12,087 bases of DNA from an uncultured Pirellulaceae bacterium (GTDB lineage: Bacteria > Planctomycetota > Planctomycetia > Pirellulales > Pirellulaceae), in NCBI GenBank assembly GCA_947259675.1, contig CAMYNE010000303.1, positions 1-12,087 on the forward strand, written 5' to 3'. The notes under the pieces were generated by a model. It ran no database searches. It was not told the origin of the DNA and saw only the letters and a list, made by a program, of their open reading frames with translations. The position numbers were made by a program, and so were the translations under genes. Below, in pieces: positions 7,364-12,087 of this stretch; the first letter of the stretch is position 1; each line of letters begins with the position of its first letter.

Positions 7364-9040
7364 CTACGATCCAATCCGAATCAAGATTTCATTCCTGCGC
7401 AGCGGGCCGGGTGTCCAAGGTGGATCGTCGCTTGCGACTTCGGGTTCGCCGATGGCTTCCATCCCCTCTTTCTCAATCCAGGCTTCCAACTTGGCCTGTT
7501 GCTTTTTCTGGACTCCCAAATCGACTCGACCAGCGAATCGAATGACTGCGAATTTGCCGCCGGGCCGTTTGGTCAGCCGCACTTGTCCACTTGCTGGCTT
7601 GGGAATCGTTGAAGCCACAACGTCTTTCGGAATCACAAAACCCATTTGGCCGTTCGCTTGATCTGAATTCGGTTCCATGAAGACAGGTGTTGTCATCGCG
7701 ACTTTTTGCTTTTCTTCATTTTCACCGCTAATGTATTGGAAAAGTCGACCAAAACTTCCGTCATCGCCCTGAATTCGAGAACCCATGTCCGTGGTAGCCA
7801 ACATCAAGTCGGGATACTCGCGAAGTTCAATGGCCCCGTCCGATTCCAAAACGATGTATTCAGCCGATTCGTAGGAGCTGCGTGATGTCAATTTCCACCC
7901 CATGTACGCAAGACCGCAAACCAAGACGGCGACAACGATGTAAACCATTTTTCTTGTTACCACGATTTGCCCGCTAGTTAAAAGTACGTTTGCTCCAAGG
8001 ATTCTTCCCGCAGCTGCCATACCGCTAAGAAAAGCTCCTTCGACCCGCGAACCGCTGGCCCAATCACCGCACACAACAATAACCGCAGATTCGTCGGCAA
8101 GGCAACGAATGCTCGACGGATCGACTGGAATTGCATATTTCCAGCGATGCGATTGAAGATGAGTAGCGGACTGCGGCGAAATCCCGGATACCCCCCAGAA
8201 TTCTGCAAGCATCATCTGAGCGACTTCGCCGGCGTCTTGTTCCCATTGTTCAGCCGTCCACTTGGGGTTTGCGTGAATCACCAAATGCTCGATATCGTGA
8301 TTGCGACCCGGCTTGGTACTGTTTCGAGCGGCCCAGGAAAGGAAGCTGTCATGCAAGAACGCTCCGGCCCACTGGTCTGTGATCGGTTCTTCAAAAGCCA
8401 CCATCGTTGCCCAACACGGATTCATCTCGATCATTGAAATCGGTTTGGCCATTTCGGGAAAGTTTGCCAACAACGCGGCCGACTGCGCAGCGGGCGCGGA
8501 AACGATCAAGCGATCAAACTCGCCCAGAGAGTTTGCTGCCTCGTCGAATAGCTCAACGCATTCGCCAGCTTGAGTTACTTTTGCGATACGGGTTTGATTT
8601 TGAATCGTCAAGCTGCCAGCCAAGCGTTTACAAATCGCCGTCATAGTCGGCACGGCGACAAAACGATCGTCCGAATTGGATTCCGATTTGATAACTCCCT
8701 TTTCAAGCACCACGATTCTCTGATCCGTACCCTGGTCTTGATTGGGCCACTTTGAAACGAGGCCTTGCTCGATCCAGGATTCGACATAGCGAATGAACCG
8801 ATGGTCGCGGGCCGTGAAGTACTGAGCGCCATGGTCAAAGGTGGCGCCCCCATCAATTCGACGCGTCGACATTCGACCGCCGACACCACGGCCTTTTTCA
8901 AAAACCTTGACCTTCATTCCGTGATCCTGCAGCGTTCGTGCAGCGAACAAACCGGAAATTCCTGCTCCAATGACGGCGACGCTAGTGCCGTCGTGAACAC
9001 GTGTTTGCTCGCAAAGATATTCAGGCAGTGATTTAGTCAT
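7364..9040 (-). CDS. Renalase-like FAD oxidoreductase fused to a membrane-anchored SOUL haem-binding domain
   Basis: This 558-residue protein carries two unrelated domains. Residues about 20-350 are an FAD/NAD(P)-dependent amine-oxidase-like flavoprotein of the renalase type. It has the dinucleotide motif GAGISG (25-30), the FEKGRGVGGRMSTRR segment, DHGAQYFTARDHRF, and the C-terminal CGDWASGSRVEGAFLSG FAD motif. Residues 365-384 form one membrane helix (VYIVVAVLVCGLAYMGW). Residues about 390-550 are a SOUL haem-binding domain, recognisable by IELREYPDLMLATTDM, KVAMTTPVFME and KFAVIRFAGRVD. A Met at residue 365 (base 7948) would make a normal start for a separate SOUL lipoprotein-like gene, with a purine-rich stretch ahead of it, so the frame may instead express two products. 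The start at 9040 is taken because the first motif begins about 20 residues later. It lies 16 bases after the membrane-protein stop. Confidence 0.82.
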   Translation of the reverse strand: MTKSLPEYLCEQTRVHDGTSVAVIGAGISGLFAARTLQDHGMKVKVFEKGRGVGGRMSTRRIDGGATFDHGAQYFTARDHRFIRYVESWIEQGLVSKWPNQDQGTDQRIVVLEKGVIKSESNSDDRFVAVPTMTAICKRLAGSLTIQNQTRIAKVTQAGECVELFDEAANSLGEFDRLIVSAPAAQSAALLANFPEMAKPISMIEMNPCWATMVAFEEPITDQWAGAFLHDSFLSWAARNSTKPGRNHDIEHLVIHANPKWTAEQWEQDAGEVAQMMLAEFWGVSGISPQSATHLQSHRWKYAIPVDPSSIRCLADESAVIVVCGDWASGSRVEGAFLSGMAAAGRILGANVLLTSGQIVVTRKMVYIVVAVLVCGLAYMGWKLTSRSSYESAEYIVLESDGAIELREYPDLMLATTDMGSRIQGDDGSFGRLFQYISGENEEKQKVAMTTPVFMEPNSDQANGQMGFVIPKDVVASTIPKPASGQVRLTKRPGGKFAVIRFAGRVDLGVQKKQQAKLEAWIEKEGMEAIGEPEVASDDPPWTPGPLRRNEILIRIGS

Positions 9041-9056
9041 GACAAACCGTGGCAGG

Positions 9057-9515
9057 CTACTTTGACAATACGCGAACCAGCATCCAGGTAACAAGTGCGC
9101 CGCGGGCTGTCCAGGCAATCGTTCTGATCCAATTGGAATTTACAAGCCATTTGTACGCCGCAGGATCAAATGCTTTGACAAGCTTCCCGTGACAGGGAAC
9201 TTGCAGAAAGGCAGTGGACAGCCAAATCGCCGCGACCAAACCGACACCAAACAACACAAGTGACTTTGGAACCCCCGGGACGGGATACCAAATCAAAAGC
9301 ATCGCCGTCACTAGCTCAATCAACATCGTTGGCCCAACGATGTAAGTGATATTGGTTTGATGCCGCTGCTGATAGCTGGCGAAGTTTTGTTCTCCAACGT
9401 CATCAAATAGCGGATAGTGCACGATTTGCACCATCCAGATCAAGCCAACCAAGAACAGAGTTGACACAACGTTGGCGAGTAAGATCGTGTTTGGCAAGTT
9501 CATTGTATCTTTCAT
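9057..9515 (-). CDS. Four-helix integral membrane protein of unknown function
   Basis: This 152-residue protein has four hydrophobic segments (about residues 11-31, 58-78, 86-106 and 131-149), so it is an inner-membrane protein. Between helices 1 and 2 is a polar segment with His-Tyr-Pro, Asn-Phe-Ala-Ser-Tyr and Arg-His-Gln-Thr. This segment is reminiscent of a conserved family of small membrane proteins seen next to flavoprotein genes, but I cannot name the family with confidence. The start is ATG 9515, with ATG 9503 as an alternative; neither has a strong ribosome binding site. It lies 47 bases after the end of nei and 16 bases before the flavoprotein start, all on the minus strand, which suggests one transcript. 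Confidence 0.72.
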   Translation of the reverse strand: MKDTMNLPNTILLANVVSTLFLVGLIWMVQIVHYPLFDDVGEQNFASYQQRHQTNITYIVGPTMLIELVTAMLLIWYPVPGVPKSLVLFGVGLVAAIWLSTAFLQVPCHGKLVKAFDPAAYKWLVNSNWIRTIAWTARGALVTWMLVRVLSK

Positions 9516-9562
9516 CTCGTTTTTCGAGACCACTTCAAACGGACTTGGACGGACAAGTATCA

Positions 9563-10385
9563 TCAAACCGGCTTCAGTTTCTGACAATTGCCGCAAGCAT
9601 ACATCTTACGGTTGGCCAGTTCCCACGTCTTGACTGGTCCGTCGCAGCTTGGACAGCTTGAGCGTTTATAAATATTCAACCGCTCAGACGTTTTCATGCG
9701 TTTTGAATTTCGACCGGAATCGTGGAGTCCAGCGGTGATGATCCGATTGTGCTTGACACCGATTTTCAGGAGGCTTGACACCGATTTTCAGGAGTTCGAC
9801 CGCCAGTTCCCACAGTTCATCAAAAGCGTCTCGTTCGATTTGATTTGCCGGCAACTGCGGATGAATTCCCATCAGAAACAAAATCTCAGAGCGATAAACA
9901 TTTCCGACTCCGGCGATCACCGACTGATTCAGCAGCAGGCTGCCGATTGCCGAACGGCTTTTTTGCATCTTTCGCCAAACGGTATCCGCCGAAGCGTCGT
10001 CGCGAAGCGGGTCTTCACCCAACCGCAATTTGAGTTCTTCGAATTTAAGCTTGTCGATCAACTCACAGCAGTTCGGGCCATTGAGATCGAAAGAACGTTC
10101 TGCGCCGATCATCCGGACGCGGACAGCACCTCTTGGTTCAGGCGGCGGATTCTTGTGCAGGCGAAATTTCCCATAGAGCCCAAGGTGAATATGCGTAATC
10201 AGATTGCGATTCCAGTGGTAGAACAGATGCTTGCCGTGAGCCGTGACCTCGCGAAGTTGGGTGCCGTTGATTTTTTTGGCTTCCTCCTTGAATCGACCTT
10301 GGGGCGACGATGCGATTAGCTTTTGCCCTGCAAACCACTTCTGATGGTCGCGAGCAATGCGATGAATCGTATGTCCTTCAGGCAT
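9563..10385 (-). pseudogene. nei: Endonuclease VIII-type DNA glycosylase, frameshifted by a 22-bp duplication
   Basis: The intact enzyme would remove oxidised pyrimidines and cut the abasic site. The N-terminus MPEGHTIHRIA places the catalytic Pro2 and Glu3, GKHLFYHW gives Lys52, and GVGNVYRSE gives Asn162; these are the Fpg/Nei hallmarks, close to the actinobacterial Nei1 type. After residue 204 (LLKIGVK) the frame changes: the first frame runs to a stop at 9684 as a 233-residue product. The C-terminal zinc finger (Cys-Pro-Ser-Cys, 16 residues, Cys-Gly-Asn-Cys) lies in another frame ending at 9563. The cause is the tandem repeat at 9751-9794. The span of 823 bases minus 22 is 801, exactly 267 codons, so one repeat copy restores a 266-residue enzyme. 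The shifted product lacks the zinc finger needed to bind DNA and is probably inactive. The start is the ATG at 10385. Confidence 0.9.
9751..9794. repeat. Perfect 22-bp tandem duplication inside nei
   Basis: Bases 9751-9772 are repeated without a mismatch at 9773-9794, with no spacer. On the coding (minus) strand each copy encodes Leu-Leu-Lys-Ile-Gly-Val-Lys plus one base, so the extra copy adds seven codons and shifts the frame by one. It lies in the linker just before the zinc-finger part of nei. Confidence 0.95.
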
Positions 10386-10603
10386 CGCACGCTTCCACGT
10401 TTTCAGGATGTTGGGGTCGAATTGAAAAATGAAAATGACGAGGTTCACGAGATGAATTTAGGCGGTGAGTTGCTCTAAATGTTCTTTTGCGGTTAACTCT
10501 ACCGTAAATTGGATGCAATTATCACCAACACCACCTATTTGGTTCTCGTTAAAATTTTTTGCGACTCAAGTTAGGCCCTCAACAAGAATGTTTGTAACGT
10601 AAC
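10386..10603. other. Divergent intergenic region between nei and the SDR gene
   Basis: These 218 bases separate two divergent genes and so should hold both promoters. The right half is AT-rich (around 10540-10600, with a seven-T run near 10555). I see no convincing -35/-10 pair, no clear ribosome binding site before the SDR ATG, and only short imperfect inverted repeats near 10485-10500. Confidence 0.4.
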
Positions 10604-11329
10604 ATGAATATATCCCTTGAAAACAAGACATATCTTATCGCTGGCGGAAGCAAAGGTATTGGTTTGGCATTGACGCGTCAGTTGTTGGCCGCCGACGCAA
10701 ACGTCCACGTCTATTCTCGAACCGTAGGCGATTTGCCACAATCCGAGCGGCTTGTTCACCATATCTTTGACTTTGCAGAAGGCGATTTCGAGTCCGCTGA
10801 ACTTCCCGAAACGATACATGGTGCGGCCTATTGCCCTGGAACGATTAACCTGCGTTCTTTCCGCAGCCTGAAGCTGTCCGATTTCCAGAACGACTTTGAG
10901 ATCAACGTGCTGGGTGCGGTCAAATTTCTCAAGGGTTGCATGACCGGACTGAAGAAAGGGGCCGGTGACGATCCGACGAGCGTGGTACTGTTTAGCACCG
11001 TCGCCGCTGGCACGGGAATGCCGATGCATGCTTCCATTTCAGCAGCCAAAGGAGCAATCGAAGGCCTGACCAGAACGCTTGCCGCAGAATGGGCTCCGCA
11101 GACTCGCGTCAATTGTTTGGCCCCGGCGTTGACGGATACGCCATTGGCCGCCAAATTTTTCTCGACGGAAGAAAAACGGGCAGCCATGGACGCGAAATAT
11201 CCTCTCGGCCGAGCTGGCACTCCAGCAGATCTGGCAAACATGGCGTCATTCCTGCTTAGTCCTGAAAGTGGCTGGATTACCGGGCAAGTGATCGGGGTCG
11301 ACGGAGGAATGTCAGGGATACATGGATAA
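10604..11329 (+). CDS. SDR-family oxidoreductase lacking the catalytic tyrosine
   Basis: This 241-residue protein has the short-chain dehydrogenase fold. Its cofactor-binding loop is AGGSKGIG (residues 13-20), the NVLGA segment carries Asn101, the catalytic-type Ser is Ser131 (FST), and the C-terminus carries GQVIGVDGGMSG. In the active-site motif that should read Tyr-x3-Lys, residue 145 is Ile and Lys149 is kept (HASISAAKG). This 'HAS-I/V-x-A-AKGA' form is, as I recall, typical of one SDR subfamily found in bacteria near photolyase genes, so it is probably lineage-wide and not damage. Without Tyr it may not be a classical dehydrogenase. It is followed by a terminator hairpin and then the photolyase-related gene on the same strand. 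The ATG at 10604 places the cofactor loop at the expected position. Confidence 0.9.
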   Translation: MNISLENKTYLIAGGSKGIGLALTRQLLAADANVHVYSRTVGDLPQSERLVHHIFDFAEGDFESAELPETIHGAAYCPGTINLRSFRSLKLSDFQNDFEINVLGAVKFLKGCMTGLKKGAGDDPTSVVLFSTVAAGTGMPMHASISAAKGAIEGLTRTLAAEWAPQTRVNCLAPALTDTPLAAKFFSTEEKRAAMDAKYPLGRAGTPADLANMASFLLSPESGWITGQVIGVDGGMSGIHG

Positions 11330-11331
11330 GG

Positions 11332-11367
11332 AAAGTGGCGACTGCCGGGCGACGCCAGTCACTTTTT
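11332..11367 (+). terminator. Rho-independent terminator after the SDR gene
   Basis: Starting three bases after the SDR stop, AAAGTG (11332-11337) pairs with CACTTT (11360-11365). Inside it, after a small bulge, ACTG pairs with CAGT around a GC-rich loop. A run of T (11363-11367) follows. This is a credible intrinsic terminator. It lies before the photolyase-related gene, so that gene likely has its own promoter or depends on read-through. Confidence 0.7.
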
Positions 11368-11409
11368 AGCATAGCTACCGAGCCCCGTGACAATCCGCGA
11401 AAGACGACT

Positions 11410-12087
11410 TTGAACCTGCTCATTTTCCCACACCAACTGTTTACCGATCATCCGGGGCTAAAGCTCGAGCCGACTCGCATCGTGTTGATCGAAGACGGCC
11501 TGTTTTTTGGCGATCCGCAGTATCCGTTGAAGTTTCACAAACAGAAATTGTGGCTTCATCGCGCGACAATGAAACGATACGAGTTGATGCTGCAAGCCAA
11601 AGGTCTGAAAACGCTCTATCTCGACTACAGTCCCGAACCTGATTCGCTGCGGAGCCATTTGGAGAAGGTCGTCGGAAGCATGACTTCGTCGCCTTTGAAA
11701 TTGATTGTTTCTGAACCGACAGACTTCTTGCTTGAGAAACGGCTGAATCGTTTTTGCGACCAACTCCAGATTGATTGCCACTACGTTACTACACCCGGAT
11801 TCATCAATCAGCCACAAGAAAACCAGGAGTATCGAGCCGGTAAGAAACGCTGGTTCATGGCGGACTTTTACAAGTTCCAGCGAAAGCGGCTCGACATTTT
11901 GATGGACGGCGATCAACCGGTTGGTGGCAGGTGGAGTTTTGACGAAGACAATCGGAAGAAAGTCCCCAAGAAAATGCTCAACAGCATTCCGGCGTTGCTT
12001 GAGTTGAAACGCGATGGGATCGAAGAAGAAGCCAGGAAGTACGTTCAGCAGAAATTTGGCGGCAATCCGGGTCAGCTCGATCAACTG
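11410..12087 (+). CDS. Cryptochrome/photolyase-related protein (DPRP family), 3' end outside window
   Basis: The first 226 residues of a protein of the deoxyribodipyrimidine photolyase-related family (FeS-type bacterial cryptochrome/photolyase). It begins NLLIFPHQLFTDHPGL, then has LIEDGLFFGDPQYPLKFHKQK, a Rossmann-like stretch, LIVSEPTDFLLEKRL, and MADFYKFQRKRLDILMDG followed by GGRWSFDEDNRKKVP. These are typical N-terminal antenna-domain segments. The family is about 500 residues long; the FAD-binding and iron-sulfur cysteine part lies beyond the window. No ATG fits. TTG 11410 is the best start, giving the usual N-terminus Met-Asn-Leu-Leu-Ile; it sits 7-12 bases after a GAAAGA. The members bind FAD and repair light-induced DNA lesions or act as light sensors. 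The long open frame on the opposite strand (11458-12084) is a shadow. Confidence 0.85.
   Translation, partial: MNLLIFPHQLFTDHPGLKLEPTRIVLIEDGLFFGDPQYPLKFHKQKLWLHRATMKRYELMLQAKGLKTLYLDYSPEPDSLRSHLEKVVGSMTSSPLKLIVSEPTDFLLEKRLNRFCDQLQIDCHYVTTPGFINQPQENQEYRAGKKRWFMADFYKFQRKRLDILMDGDQPVGGRWSFDEDNRKKVPKKMLNSIPALLELKRDGIEEEARKYVQQKFGGNPGQLDQL

Noticed and set aside
9696..10319. A 207-residue + strand frame opposite nei
   Set aside because: Composition is that of an antisense shadow; nei motifs on the other strand are unmistakable.
10483..10500. Short inverted repeat (CGGT...ACCG) upstream of the SDR gene as an operator
   Set aside because: Only four base pairs; expected by chance in a region of this length.
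11458..12084. A 208-residue minus-strand open frame
   Set aside because: It is the antisense shadow of the photolyase-related gene, whose + strand frame has clear family motifs.
1..12087. CRISPR arrays, tRNA/rRNA genes, insertion sequences or transposase genes
   Set aside because: I looked for repeat-spacer patterns, cloverleaf-like segments and transposase frames and saw none; the only clear repeats are the 22-bp duplication and the ferredoxin relic.

Overview
The window looks like a chromosomal segment of a planctomycete (Pirellulales-like), with roughly balanced base composition. The clues are the ECF sigma factor type, the exporter/HlyD/TolC gene trio with a tandem Pro-Trp-Gln-Gln segment after the HlyD membrane helix, and the photolyase-related protein next to an SDR. 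This taxonomic call is inference from sequence recall, not from a search.

Left part (1-1174): the C-terminal two thirds of an ECF sigma factor, then about 740 bases with no intact gene. That stretch holds two recognisable relics. One is a decayed, inverted copy of the 5' end of the ferredoxin gene found at 6358. The other is a zinc-ribbon (zf-TFIIB-like) reading frame with no usable start.

Middle (1175-6252): a type I secretion-like operon on the + strand, made of an ABC exporter, an HlyD-type periplasmic adaptor and a TolC-type outer-membrane lipoprotein. All three are abnormal. The exporter ATPase has Walker A and a signature motif but lacks the Walker B glutamate and the H-loop histidine. 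The adaptor gene is broken by an apparent deletion plus frameshift at a run of six G. The TolC gene has no good start codon in front of its lipoprotein signal. A [2Fe-2S] ferredoxin gene follows.

Right part (6697-12087): a minus-strand run of nei (DNA glycosylase), a four-helix membrane protein, a renalase-like flavoprotein fused to a SOUL haem-binding domain, and a small alpha/beta hydrolase. Diverging from it on the + strand are an SDR protein without the catalytic Tyr and a photolyase-related protein (DPRP family) cut by the window end. The nei gene is frameshifted by a perfect 22-bp tandem duplication; removing one copy restores a 266-residue protein exactly. Together the right-hand genes suggest a light/oxidative damage and DNA repair neighbourhood.

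The window shows several independent lesions (nei, hlyD, tolC start, ferredoxin relic, zinc-ribbon relic). Either this locus is decaying or the assembly carries local errors; raw reads would decide.
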